Shown here: positions 41,301 through 55,009 of the stretch, piece by piece
Numbering within the stretch: the stretch's first letter is position 1
How the letters are laid out: every line of letters starts with the position of its first letter
From: Cavia porcellus
Lineage: Eukaryota > Chordata > Mammalia > Rodentia > Caviidae
Assembly: GCF_034190915.1 (NCBI RefSeq)
Contig: NW_026947627.1
Span: 496,001-560,000 of the forward strand
Direction: 5' to 3'
Length of the DNA: 64,000 nucleotides
The notes under the pieces: generated by a model
The model's database searches: none
What the model saw: only the letters and a program-made list of their open reading frames with translations
What the model was told of the DNA's origin: nothing
Made by a program: the position numbers and the translations under genes

Positions 41301-42762
41301 ACTCCTACTAGTGAATCTAATGTAACACACACCCATACAATGCCCACCACCCCGTGATGTTTTTCTCACTGCTACTAGTGAATCTAATGTAACACACACC
41401 CATACAATGCGCACCACCCCGTGATGTTTTTCTCACTGCTACTAGTGAATCTAATGTAACACACACCCATACAATGCGCACCACCCCGTGATGTTTTTCT
41501 CACTGCTAATAGTGAATGTAATGTAACACACACCCATACAATGCGCACCACCCCGTGATGTTTTTCTCACTGCTACTAGTGAATCTAATGTAACACACAC
41601 CCATACAATGCGCACCACCCCGTGATGTTTTTCTCACTGCTACTAGTGAATGTAATGTAACACACACCCATACAATGCGCACCACCCCGTGATGTTTTTC
41701 TCACTGCTACTAGTGAATGTAATGTAACACACACCCATACAATGCGCACCACCCCGTGATGTTTTTCTCACTGCTACTAGTGAATGTAATGTAACACACC
41801 CCCATACAATGCGCACCACCCCGTGATGTTTTTCTCACTGCTACTAGTGAATGTAATGTAACACACACCCATACAATGCCCACCACCCCGTGATGTTTAT
41901 CTCACTCCTACTAGTAAATGTAATGTAACACACACCCATACAATGCGCACCACCCCGTGATGTTTTTCTCACTGCTACTAGTGAATGTAATGTAACACAC
42001 ACCCATACAATGCGCACCACCCCGTGATGTTTTTCTCACTGCTACTAGTGAATGTAATGTAACACACACCCATACAATGCGCACCACCCCGTGATGTTTT
42101 TCTCACTGCTACTAATGAATGTAATGTAACACACACCCATACAATGCGCACCACCCCGTGATGTTTTTCTCACTGCTACTAGTGAATGTAATGTAACACA
42201 CACCCATACAATGCGCACCACCCCGTGATGTTTTTCTCACTGCTACTAGTGAATGTAATGTAACACACACCCATACAATGCCCACCACCCCGTGATGTTT
42301 ATCTCACTCCTACTAGTGAATGTAATGTAACACACACCCATACAATGCGCACCACCCCGTGATGTTTTTCTCACTCCTACTAGTGAATGTAATGTAACAC
42401 AAACCCATACAATGCGCACCACCCCGTGATGTTTTTCTCACTCCTACTAGTGAATGTAATGTAACACACACCCATACAATGCGCACCACCACGTGATGTT
42501 TTTCTCACTGCTACTAGTGATTCTAATGTAACACACACCCATACAATGCGCACCACCCCGTGATGTTTTTCTCACTGCTACTAGTGAATCTAATGTAACA
42601 CAAACCCATACAATGCGCACCGCCCCGTGATGTTTTTCTCACTGCTACTAGTGAATCTAATGTAACACACACCCATACAATGCGCACCACCCCGTGATGT
42701 TTTTCTCACTGCTACTAGTGAATCTAATGTAACACACACCCATACAATGCGCACCGCCCCGT
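38346..42762 (+). repeat. Right-hand HOR unit B2 (4417 bp, 66 monomers)
   Basis: It repeats B1 at an offset of 4015 up to about 41.9 kb, with its own 65-mer (38346-38410) and 64-mer (41292-41355). It then carries six additional GCTAC/GTAATG monomers, including CTAGTAAATG at about 41922 and CTACTAATGAATG near 42114, before the ACCGCC group. The extra six monomers account exactly for the longer unit. Confidence 0.9.
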
Positions 42763-45700
42763 GATGTTTCTCACTGCTACTAGTGAATCTGATGTAACAC
42801 ACACCCATACAATGCGCACCACCCTGTGATGTTTTTCTCACTCCTGCTAGTGAATCTGATGTAACACACACCCATACAATGCGCACCACCTCGTGATGTT
42901 TTTCTCACTGCTGCTAGTGAATGTGATGTAACACACACCCATACAATGCGCACCACCCCGTGATGTTTTTCTCACTCCTGCTAGTGAATCTAATGTAACA
43001 CACACCCATACAATGCGCACCACCCCGTGATGTTTTTCTCACTCCTGCTAGTGAATCTAATGTAACACACACCCATACAATGCGCACCACCCCGTGATGT
43101 TTTTCTCACTCCTGCTAGTGAATGTAATGTAACACACACCCATACAATGCGCACCACCCCGTGTTGTTTTTCTCACTCCTGCTAGTGAATGTAATGTAAC
43201 ACACACCCATACAAGGCGCACCACCCCGTGATGTTTTTCTCACTCCTGCTAGTGAATGTAATGCAACACACACCCATACAAGGCGCACCACCCCGTGATG
43301 TTTTTCTCACCCCTGCTAGTGAATGTAATGTAACACACACCCATACAAGGCGCACCACCCCGTGATGTTTTTCTCACCCCTACTAGTGAATGTAATGTAA
43401 CACACACCCATACAATGCGCACCACCCCGTGATGTTTTTCTCACCCCTACTAGTGAATGTAATGTAACACACACCCATACAGGGCGCACCACCCCGTGAT
43501 GTTTTTCTCACCCCTACTAGTGAATGTAATGTAACACACACCCATACAAGGCGCACCACCCCGTGATGTTTTTCTCACCCCTACTAGTGAATGTAATGTA
43601 ACACACACCCATACAAGGCGCACCACCCCGTGATGTTTTTCTCACTCCTACTAGTGAATCTAATGTAACACACACCCATACAAGGCGCACCACCCCGTGA
43701 TGTTTTTCTCACTCCTACTAGTGAATATAATGTAACACACACCCATACAAGGCGCACCACCCCGTGATGTTTTTCTCACTCCTACTAGTGAATGTAATGT
43801 AACACACACCCATACAAGGCGCACCACCCCGTGATGTTTTTCTCACTCCTACTAGTGAATCTAATGTAACACACACCCATACAAGGCGCACCACCCCGTG
43901 ATGATTTTCTCCCTCCTACTAGTGAATCTAATGTAACACACACCCATACAATGCGCACCACCCCGTGATGATTTTCTCACTCCTACTAGTGAATGTAATG
44001 TAACACACACCCATACAATGCGCACCACCCCGTGATGTTTTTCAAACTCGTACTAGTGAATGTAATGTAACACACACCCATACAATGCGCACCACCCCGT
44101 GATGTTTTTCTCACTCCTACTAGTGAATCTAATGTAACACACACCCATACAATGCGCACCACCCCGTGATGTTTTTCTCACTCCTACTACTGAGTCTAAT
44201 GTAACACACACCCATACAATGCGCACCACCCCGTGATGTTTTTCTCACTCCTGCTAGTGAATGTAATGTAACACACACCCATACAATGCGCACCACCCCG
44301 TGATGTTTTTCTCACTCCTGCTAGTGAATGTAATGTAACACACACCCATACAAGGCGCACCACCCCGTGATGTTTTTCTCACTCCTTCTAGTGAATGTAA
44401 TGTAACACACACCCATACAATGCGCACCACCCCATGATGTTTTTCTCACTCCTACTAGTGAATGTAATGTAACACACACCCTTACAATGCGCACCACCCC
44501 GTGATGTTTTTCTCACCGCTACTAGTGTATGTAATGTAACACACACCCATACAATGCGCACCACCCCATGATGTTTTTCTCACCGCTACTAGTGAATCTA
44601 ATGTAACACACACCCATACAATGCACACCACCCCATGATGTTTTTCTCACTGCTACTAGTGAATCTAATGTAACACACACCCATACAATGCGCACCACCC
44701 CGTGTTTTTCTCACTCCTACTAGTGAATCTAATGTAACACACACCCATACAATGCCCACCACCCCGTGATGTTTTTCTCACTGCTACTAGTGAATCTAAT
44801 GTAACACACACCCATACAATGCGCACCACCCCGTGATGTTTTTCTCACTGCTACTAGTGAATCTAATGTAACACACACCCATACAATGCGCACCACCCCG
44901 TGATGTTTTTCTCACTGCTAATAGTGAATGTAATGTAACACACACCCATACAATGCGCACCACCCCGTGATGTTTTTCTCACTGCTACTAGTGAATCTAA
45001 TGTAACACACACCCATACAATGCGCACCACCCCGTGATGTTTTTCTCACTGCTACTAGTGAATGTAATGTAACACACACCCATACAATGCGCACCACCCC
45101 GTGATGTTTTTCTCACTGCTACTAGTGAATGTAATGTAACACACACCCATACAATGCGCACCACCCCGTGATGTTTTTCTCACTGCTACTAGTGAATGTA
45201 ATGTAACACACCCCCATACAATGCGCACCACCCCGTGATGTTTTTCTCACTGCTACTAGTGAATGTAATGTAACACACACCCATACAATGCCCACCACCC
45301 CGTGATGTTTATCTCACTCCTACTAGTAAATGTAATGTAACACACACCCATACAATGCGCACCACCCCGTGATGTTTTTCTCACTGCTACTAGTGAATGT
45401 AATGTAACACACACCCATACAATGCGCACCACCCCGTGATGTTTTTCTCACTGCTACTAGTGAATGTAATGTAACACACACCCATACAATGCGCACCACC
45501 CCGTGATGTTTTTCTCACTGCTACTAATGAATGTAATGTAACACACACCCATACAATGCGCACCACCCCGTGATGTTTTTCTCACTGCTACTAGTGAATG
45601 TAATGTAACACACACCCATACAATGCGCACCACCCCGTGATGTTTTTCTCACTGCTACTAGTGAATGTAATGTAACACACACCCATACAATGCCCACCAC

Positions 45701-46174
45701 CCCGTGATGTTTATCTCACTCCTACTAGTGAATGTAATGTAACAAACACCCATACAATGCGCACCACCCCGTGATGTTTTTCTCACTCCTACTAGTGAAT
45801 GTAATGTAACACAAACCCATACAATGCGCACCACCCCGTGATGTTTTTCTCACTCCTACTAGTGAATGTAATGTAACACACACCCATACAATGCGCACCA
45901 CCACGTGATGTTTTTCTCACTGCTACTAGTGAATCTAATGTAACACACACCCATACAATGCGCACCACCCCGTGATGTTTTTCTCACTGCTACTAGTGAA
46001 TCTAATGTAACACAAACCCATACAATGCGCACCGCCCCGTGATGTTTTTCTCACTGCTACTAGTGAATCTAATGTAACACACACCCATACAATGCGCACC
46101 ACCCCGTGATGTTTTTCTCACTGCTACTAGTGAATCTAATGTAACACACACCCATACAATGCGCACCGCCCCGT
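42763..46174 (+). repeat. Right-hand HOR unit B3 (3412 bp, 51 monomers)
   Basis: It starts with the 65-mer at 42763-42827. A middle segment present in B1 and B2 (CCGTTATG, CCAGCCCGTG, TACATTGCGC, ACTCCGTG) is missing. Instead, a TTCAAACTCGTAC monomer (44036), CTACTGAGTC and two CTGCTAG monomers join straight to CTCCTTCTAG at about 44387. The 64-mer is at 44704-44767. The extra CTAGTAAATG and CTACTAATGAATG monomers of B2 are kept, so B3's right half matches B2 rather than B1. Confidence 0.89.
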
Positions 46175-49100
46175 GATGTTTCTCACTGCTACTAGTGAAT
46201 CTGATGTAACACACACCCATACAATGCGCACCACCCTGTGATGTTTTTCTCACTCCTGCTAGTGAATCTGATGTAACACACACCCATACAATGCGCACCA
46301 CCTCGTGATGTTTTTCTCACTGCTGCTAGTGAATGTGATGTAACACACACCCATACAATGCGCACCACCCCGTGATGTTTTTCTCACTCCTGCTAGTGAA
46401 TCTAATGTAACACACACCCATACAATGCGCACCACCCCGTGATGTTTTTCTCACTCCTGCTAGTGAATCTAATGTAACACACACCCATACAATGCGCACC
46501 ACCCCGTGATGTTTTTCTCACTCCTGCTAGTGAATGTAATGTAACACACACCCATACAATGCGCACCACCCCGTGTTGTTTTTCTCACTCCTGCTAGTGA
46601 ATGTAATGTAACACACACCCATACAAGGCGCACCACCCCGTGATGTTTTTCTCACTCCTGCTAGTGAATGTAATGCAACACACACCCATACAAGGCGCAC
46701 CACCCCGTGATGTTTTTCTCACCCCTGCTAGTGAATGTAATGTAACACACACCCATACAAGGCGCACCACCCCGTGATGTTTTTCTCACCCCTACTAGTG
46801 AATGTAATGTAACACACACCCATACAATGCGCACCACCCCGTGATGTTTTTCTCACCCCTACTAGTGAATGTAATGTAACACACACCCATACAGGGCGCA
46901 CCACCCCGTGATGTTTTTCTCACCCCTACTAGTGAATGTAATGTAACACACACCCATACAAGGCGCACCACCCCGTGATGTTTTTCTCACCCCTACTAGT
47001 GAATGTAATGTAACACACACCCATACAAGGCGCACCACCCCGTGATGTTTTTCTCACTCCTACTAGTGAATCTAATGTAACACACACCCATACAAGGCGC
47101 ACCACCCCGTGATGTTTTTCTCACTCCTACTAGTGAATATAATGTAACACACACCCATACAAGGCGCACCACCCCGTGATGTTTTTCTCACTCCTACTAG
47201 TGAATGTAATGTAACACACACCCATACAAGGCGCACCACCCCGTGATGTTTTTCTCACTCCTACTAGTGAATCTAATGTAACACACACCCATACAAGGCG
47301 CACCACCCCGTGATGATTTTCTCCCTCCTACTAGTGAATCTAATGTAACACACACCCATACAATGCGCACCACCCCGTGATGATTTTCTCACTCCTACTA
47401 GTGAATGTAATGTAACACACACCCATACAATGCGCACCACCCCGTGATGTTTTTCAAACTCGTACTAGTGAATGTAATGTAACACACACCCATACAATGC
47501 GCACCACCCCGTGATGTTTTTCTCACTCCTACTAGTGAATCTAATGTAACACACACCCATACAATGCGCACCACCCCGTGATGTTTTTCTCACTCCTACT
47601 ACTGAGTCTAATGTAACACACACCCATACAATGCGCACCACCCCGTGATGTTTTTCTCACTCCTGCTAGTGAATGTAATGTAACACACACCCATACAATG
47701 CGCACCACCCCGTGATGTTTTTCTCACTCCTGCTAGTGAATGTAATGTAACACACACCCATACAAGGCGCACCACCCCGTGATGTTTTTCTCACTCCTGC
47801 TAGTGAATGTAATGTAACACACACCCATACAAGGCGCACCACCCCGTGATGTTTTTCTCACCCCTGCTAGTGAATGTAATGTAACACACACCCATACAAG
47901 GCGCACCACCCCGTGATGTTTTTCTCACCCCTACTAGTGAATGTAATGTAACACACACCCATACAATGCGCACCACCCCGTGATGTTTTTCTCACCGCTA
48001 CTAGTGAATGTAATGTAACACACACCCATACAATGCGCACCACACCGTGATGTTTTTCTCACTGCTACTAGTGAATCTAATGTAACACACACCCATACAA
48101 TGCGCACCACCCCGTGATGTTTTTCTCACTCCTACTACTGAGTCTAATGTAACACACACCCATACAATGCGCACCACCCCGTGATGTTTTTCTCACTCCT
48201 GCTAGTGAATGTAATGTAACACACACCCATACAAGGCGCACCACCCCGTGATGTTTTTCTCACTCCTGCTAGTGAATGTAATGTAACACACACCCATACA
48301 AGGCGCACCACCCCGTGATGTTTTTCTCACCCCTGCTAGTGAATGTAATGTAACACACACCCATACAAGGCGCACCACCCCGTGATGATTTTCTCCCTCC
48401 TACTAGTGAATCTAATGTAACACACACCCATACAATGCGCACCACCCCGTGATGATTTTCTCACTCCTACTAGTGAATGTAATGTAACACACACCCATAC
48501 AATGCGCACCACCCCGTGATGTTTTTCAAACTCGTACTAGTGAATGTAATGTAACACACACCCATACAATGCGCACCACCCCGTGATGTTTTTCTCACTC
48601 CTACTAGTGAATCTAATGTAACACACACCCATACAATGCGCACCACCCCGTGATGTTTTTCTCACTCCTACTACTGAGTCTAATGTAACACACACCCATA
48701 CAATGCGCACCACCCCGTGATGTTTTTCTCACTCCTGCTAGTGAATGTAATGTAACACACACCCATACAATGCGCACCACCCCGTGATGTTTTTCTCACT
48801 CCTGCTAGTGAATGTAATGTAACACACACCCATACAAGGCGCACCACCCCGTGATGTTTTTCTCACTCCTGCTAGTGAATGTAATGTAACACACACCCAT
48901 ACAAGGCGCACCACCCCGTGATGTTTTTCTCACCCCTGCTAGTGAATGTAATGTAACACACACCCATACAAGGCGCACCACCCCGTGATGTTTTTCTCAC
49001 CCCTACTAGTGAATGTAATGTAACACACACCCATACAATGCGCACCACCCCGTGATGTTTTTCTCACCGCTACTAGTGAATGTAATGTAACACACACCCA

Positions 49101-50326
49101 TACAATGCGCACCACACCGTGATGTTTTTCTCACTGCTACTAGTGAATCTAATGTAACACACACCCATACAATGCGCACCACCCCGTGATGTTTTTCTCA
49201 CTGCTACTAGTGAATGTAATGTAACACACACCCATACAATGCGCACCACCCCGTGATGTTTTTCTCACTGCTACTAGTGAATGTAATGTAACACACACCC
49301 ATACAATGCGCACCACCCCGTGATGTTTTTCTCACTGCTACTAGTGAATGTAATGTAACACACACCCATACAATGCGCACCACCCCGTGATGTTTTTCTC
49401 ACTGCTACTAGTGAATGTAATGTAACACACACCCATACAATGCCCACCACCCCGTGATGTTTATCTCACTCCTAGTAGTGAATGTAATGTAACACACACC
49501 CATACAAAGCCCACCACCCCGTGATGTTTATCTCACTCCTAGTAGTGAATGTAATGTAACACACACCCATACAATGCGCACCACCCCGTGATGTTTTTCT
49601 CACTGCTACTAGTGAATGTAATGTAACACACACCCATACAATGCGCACCATCCCGTGATGTTTTTCTCACTGCTACTAGTGAATGTAATGTAACACACAC
49701 CCATACAATGCGCACCACCCCGTGATGTTTTTCTCACTGCTACTAGTGAATGTAATGTAACACACACCCATACAATGCGCACCACCCCGTGATGTTTTTC
49801 TCACTGCTACTAGTGAATGTAATGTAACACACACCCATACAATGCCCACCACCCCGTGATGTTTATCTCACTCCTACTAGTGAATGTAATGTAACACACA
49901 CCCATACAATGCGCACCACCCCGTGATGTTTTTCTCACTCCTACTAGTGAATGTAATGTAACACACACCCATACAATGCGCACCACCCCGTGATGTTTTT
50001 CTCACTCCTACTAGTGAATGTAATGTAACACACACCCATACAATGCGCACCGCCCCGTGATGTTTTTCTCACTGCTACTAGTGAATCTAATGTAACACAC
50101 ACCCATACAATGCGCACCGCCCCGTGATGTTTTACTCACTGCTACTAGTGAATCTAATGTAACACAAACCCATACAATGCGCACCGCCCCGTGATGTTTT
50201 TCTCACTGCTACTAGTGAATCTAATGTAACACACACCCATACAACGCGCACCGCCCCGTGATGTTTTTCTCACTGCTACTAGTGAATCTCATGTAACACA
50301 CACACATACAATGCGCACCGCCCCGT
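46175..50326 (+). repeat. Right-hand HOR unit B4 (4152 bp, 62 monomers)
   Basis: The left part repeats B3 at an offset of 3412, including GTTGTTTTTCTC, TAATGCAACAC, GAATATAATG and TTCAAACTCGTAC. A local 1072-bp tandem duplication follows (47312 onward). The unit then has GCTAC/GTAATG monomers and two CTAGTAGTG monomers near 49475 and 49540. It has no 64-mer, because the CTCCTTCTAG to 64-mer section is absent. The 65-mer is at 46175-46239. Confidence 0.87.
47312..49190 (+). repeat. Local tandem duplication with 1072-bp period inside B4
   Basis: The GATTTTCTCCC monomer at 47312 recurs at 48384, exactly 16 monomers on. After it the same order follows: TTCAAACTCGTAC (near 47450 and 48523), CTACTGAGTC, CTGCTAG, CACCCCT, CTCACCGCTAC (47993 and 49065) and CACACCGTG. 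I saw no differences over roughly 0.8 kb by eye, which suggests a very recent event. Confidence 0.85.
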
Positions 50327-53300
50327 GATGTTTCTCACTGCTACTAGTGAATCTGATGTAACACACACCCATACAATGCGCACCACCCCGTGATGTTTTT
50401 CTCACTCCTGCTAGTGAATCTGATGTAACACACACCCATACAATGCGCACCACCCCGTGATGTTTTGCTCACTGCTGCTAGTGAATGTGATGTAACACAC
50501 ACCCATACAATGCGCACCACCCCGTGATGTTTTTCTCACTCCTGCTAGTGAATCTAATGTAACACACACCCATACAATGCGCACCACCCCGTGATGTTTT
50601 TCTCACTCCTGCTAGTGAATGTAATGTAACACACACCCATACAATGCGCACCACGCCGTGATGTTTTTCTCACTCCTGCTAGTGAATGTAATGTAACACA
50701 CACCCATACAAGGCGCACCACCCCGTGATGTTTTTCTCACTCCTGCTAGTGAATGTAATGTAACACACACCCATACAAGGCGCACCACCCCGTGATGTTT
50801 TTCTCACCCCTGCTAGTGAATGTAATGTAACACACACCCATACAAGGCGCACCACCCCGTGATGTTTTTCTCACCCCTACTAGTGAATGTAATGTAACAC
50901 ACACCCATACAATGCGCACCACCCCGTGATGTTTTTCTCACCCCTACTAGTGAATGTAATGTAACACACACCCATACAAGGCGCACCACCCCGTGATGTT
51001 TTTCTCACCCCTACTAGTGAATGTAATGTAACACACACCCATACATGGCGCACCACCCCGTGATGTTTTTCTCACTCCTACTAGTGAATGTAATGTAACA
51101 CACACCCATACAAGGCGCACCACCCCGTGATGTTTTTCTCACTCCTACTAGTGAATCTAATGTAACACACACCCATACAAGGCGCACCACCCCGTGATGT
51201 TTTTCTCACTCCTACTAGTGAATGTAATGTAACACACACCCATACAAGGCGCACCACCCCGTGATGTTTTTCTCACTCCTCCTAGTGAATCTAATGTAAC
51301 ACACACCCATACAAGGCGCACCACCCCGTGATGTTTTTCTCACTCCTACTAGTGAATCTAATGTAACACACACCCATACAATGCGCACCACCCCGTGATG
51401 ATTTTCTCACTCCTACTAGTGAATGTAATGTAACACACACCCATACAATGCGCACCACCCCGTGATGTTTTTCAAACTCCTACTAGTGAATGTAATGTAA
51501 CACACACCCATACAATGCGCACCACCCCGTGATGTTTTTCTCACTCCTACTAGTGAGTCTAATGTAACACACACCCATACAATGCGCACCACCCCGTGAT
51601 GTTTTTCTCACTCCTACTACTGAGTCTAATGTAACACACACCCATACAATGCGCACCACCCCGTGATGTTTTTCTCACTCCTACTAGTGAATCTAATGTA
51701 ACACACACCCATACAAGGCGCACCACCCCGTGATGTTTTTCTCACTCCTACTAGTGAATCTAATGTAACACAAACCCATACAAGGCGCAACACCCCGTGA
51801 TGTTTTTCTCACTCCTACTAGTGAATCTAATGTAACACACACCCATACAATGCGCACCACCCCGTGATGTTTTTCTCACTCCTACTAGTGAATCTAATGA
51901 AACACACACCCATACAATGCGCACCACCCCGTGATGTTTTTCTCACTCCTACTAGTGAATGTAATGTAACACACACCCATACAATGCGCACCACCCCGTG
52001 ATGTTTTTCTCACTCCTTCTAGTGAATGTAACACACACCCATACAATGCGCACCACCCCGTGATGATTTTCTCACTCCTACTAGTGAAAGTAATGTAACA
52101 CACACCCATACAATGCGCACCACCCCGTGATGTTTTTCTCACTCCTACTAGTGAATGTAATGTAACACACACCCATACAATGCGCAGCACCCCGTGATGT
52201 TTTTCTCACTGCTACTAGTGAATCTAATGTAACACACACCCATACAATACGCAGCACCCCGTGATGTTTTTCTCACTGCTACTAGTGAATCTAATGTAAC
52301 ACACACCCATACAATGCGCACCACCCCGTGATGTTTTTCTCACTCCTACTTGTGAATCTAATGTAACACACACCCATACAATGCGCACCACGCCGTGATG
52401 TTTTTCTCACTGCTACTAGTGAATCTAATGTAACACACACCCATACAATGCGCACCACCCCGTGATGTTTTTCTCACTCCTACTAGTGAATCTGATGTAA
52501 CACACACCCATACAATGCGCACCACCCCGTGATGTTTTTCTCACTCCTACTAGTGAATCTAATGTAACACACAACCATACAAGGCGCACCACCGCGTGAT
52601 GTTTTTCTCACTGCTACTACTGAATCTAATGTAACACACACCCATACATTGCGCACCACCCCGGGATGTTTTTCTCACTCCTACTAGTGAATCTAATGTA
52701 ACACACACCCATACAATGCGCACCACTCCGTGATGTTTTTCTCACTCCTACTAGTGAATCTAATGCAACACACACCCATACAATGCGCACCACCCCGTGA
52801 TGTTTTTCTCACTCCTACTAGTGAATCTAATGTAACACACACCCATACAATGCGCACCACTCCGTGATGTTTTTCTCACTCCTACTAGTGAATCTAATGT
52901 AACACACACCCATACAATGCGCACCACCCCGTGATGTTTTTCTCACTCCTACTAGTGAATGTAATGTAACACACTCCCATACAATGCGCACCACCCCGTG
53001 ATGTTTTTCTCACTCCTACTAGTGAATGTAATGTAACACACACCCATACAATGCGCACCACCCCGTGATGTATTTCTCACTCCTACTAGTGAATGTAATG
53101 TAACACACACCCATACAATGCGCACCACCCCCTGATGTTTTTCTCACTCCTACTAGTGAATGTAATGTAACACACTCCCATACAATGCGCACCACCCCAT
53201 GATGTTTTTCTCACTCCTACTAGTGAATGTAATGTAACACACACCCATACAATGCGCACCACCCCGTGATGTTTTTCTCACTCCTTCTAGTGAATGTAAT

Positions 53301-55009
53301 GTAACACACACCCATACAATGCGCACCACCCCGTGATGTTTTTCTCACTCCTACTAGTGAATGTAATGTAACACACACCCTTACAATGCGCACCACCCCG
53401 TGATGTTTTTCTCACTGCTACTAGTGTATGTAATGTAACACACACCCATACAATGCGCACCACCCCGTGATGTTTTTCTCACCGCTACTAGTGAATCTAA
53501 TGTAACACACAACCATACAATGCGCACCACCCCATGATGTTTTTCTCACCGCTACTAGTGAATCTAATGTAACACACACCCATACAATGCGCACCACCCC
53601 GTGATGTTTTTCTCACTCCTACTAGTGAATCTAATGTAACACACACCCATACAATGCGCACCACCCCGTGATGTTTTTCTCACTGCTACTAGTGAATCTA
53701 ATGTAACACACACCCATACAATGCGCACCACCCTGTGATGTTTTTCTCACTGCTACTAGTGAATCTAATGTAACACACACCCATACAATGCGCACCACCC
53801 CGTGATGTTTTTCTCACTGCTACTAGTGAATCTAATGTAACACACACCCATACAATGCGCACCACCCCGTGATGTTTTTCTCACTGCTACTAGTGAATGT
53901 AATGTAACACACACCCATACAATGCGCACCACCCCGTGATGTTTTTCTCACTGCTACTAGTGAATGTAATGTAACACACACCCATACAATGCGCACCACC
54001 CCGTGATGTTTTTCTCACTGCTACTAGTGAATCTAATGTAACACACACCCATACAATGCGCACCACCCCGTGATGTTTTTCTCACTGCTACTAGTGAATG
54101 TAATGTAACACACACCCATACAATGCGCACCACCCCGTGATGTTTTTCTCACTGCTACTAGTGAATGTAATGTAACACACACCCATACAATGCGCACCAC
54201 CCCGTGAGGTTTTTCTCACTGCTACTAGTGAATGTAATGTAACACACACCCATACAATGCGCACCACCCCGTGATGTTTTTCTCACTGCTACTAGTGAAT
54301 GTAATGTAACACACACCCATACAATGCCCACAACCCCGTGATGTTTATCTCACTCCTACTAGTGAATGTAATGTAACACACACCCATACAATGCGCACCA
54401 CCCTGTGATGTTTTTCTCACTGCTACTAGTGAATGTAATGTAACACACACCCATACAATGCGCACCACCCCGTGATGTTTTTCTCACTGCTACTAGTGAA
54501 TGTAATGTAACACACACCCATACAATGCGCACCACCCCGTGATGTTTTTCTCACTGCTACTAGTGAATGTAATGTAACACACACCCATACAATGCGCACC
54601 ACCCCGTGATGTTTTTCTCACTGCTACTAGTGAATGTAATGTAACACACACCCATACAATGCGCACCACCCTGTGATGTTTTTCTCACTGCTACTAGTGA
54701 ATGTAATGTAACACACACCCATACAATGCCCACCACCCCGTGATGTTTATCTCACTCCTACTAGTGAATGTAATGTAACACACACCCATAAAATGCGCAC
54801 CACCCCGTGATGTTTTTCTCACTGCTACTAGTGAATCTAATGTAACACAAACCCATACAATGCGCACCGCCCCGTGATGTTTTTCTCACTGCTACTAGTG
54901 AATCTAATGTAACACACACCCATACAATGCGCACCACCCCGTGATGTTTTTCTTACTGCTACTAGTGAATCTAATGTAACACACACCCATACAATGCGCA
55001 CCGCCCCGT
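50327..55009 (+). repeat. Right-hand HOR unit B5 (4683 bp, 70 monomers)
   Basis: It starts with the 65-mer at 50327-50391 and is the longest unit. It contains CTCCTCCTAG (about 51286), TTCAAACTCC, two monomers with GAGTC, a segment shared with block I that includes the 62-bp monomer at 52000-52061, and then the CAACCATACAAGG, TACATTGCGC, ACTCCGTG and CTCCTTCTAG series known from B1. No 64-mer is present at the matching place. The mixture of block I and B1 sections makes it the most complete unit in content. Confidence 0.87.
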
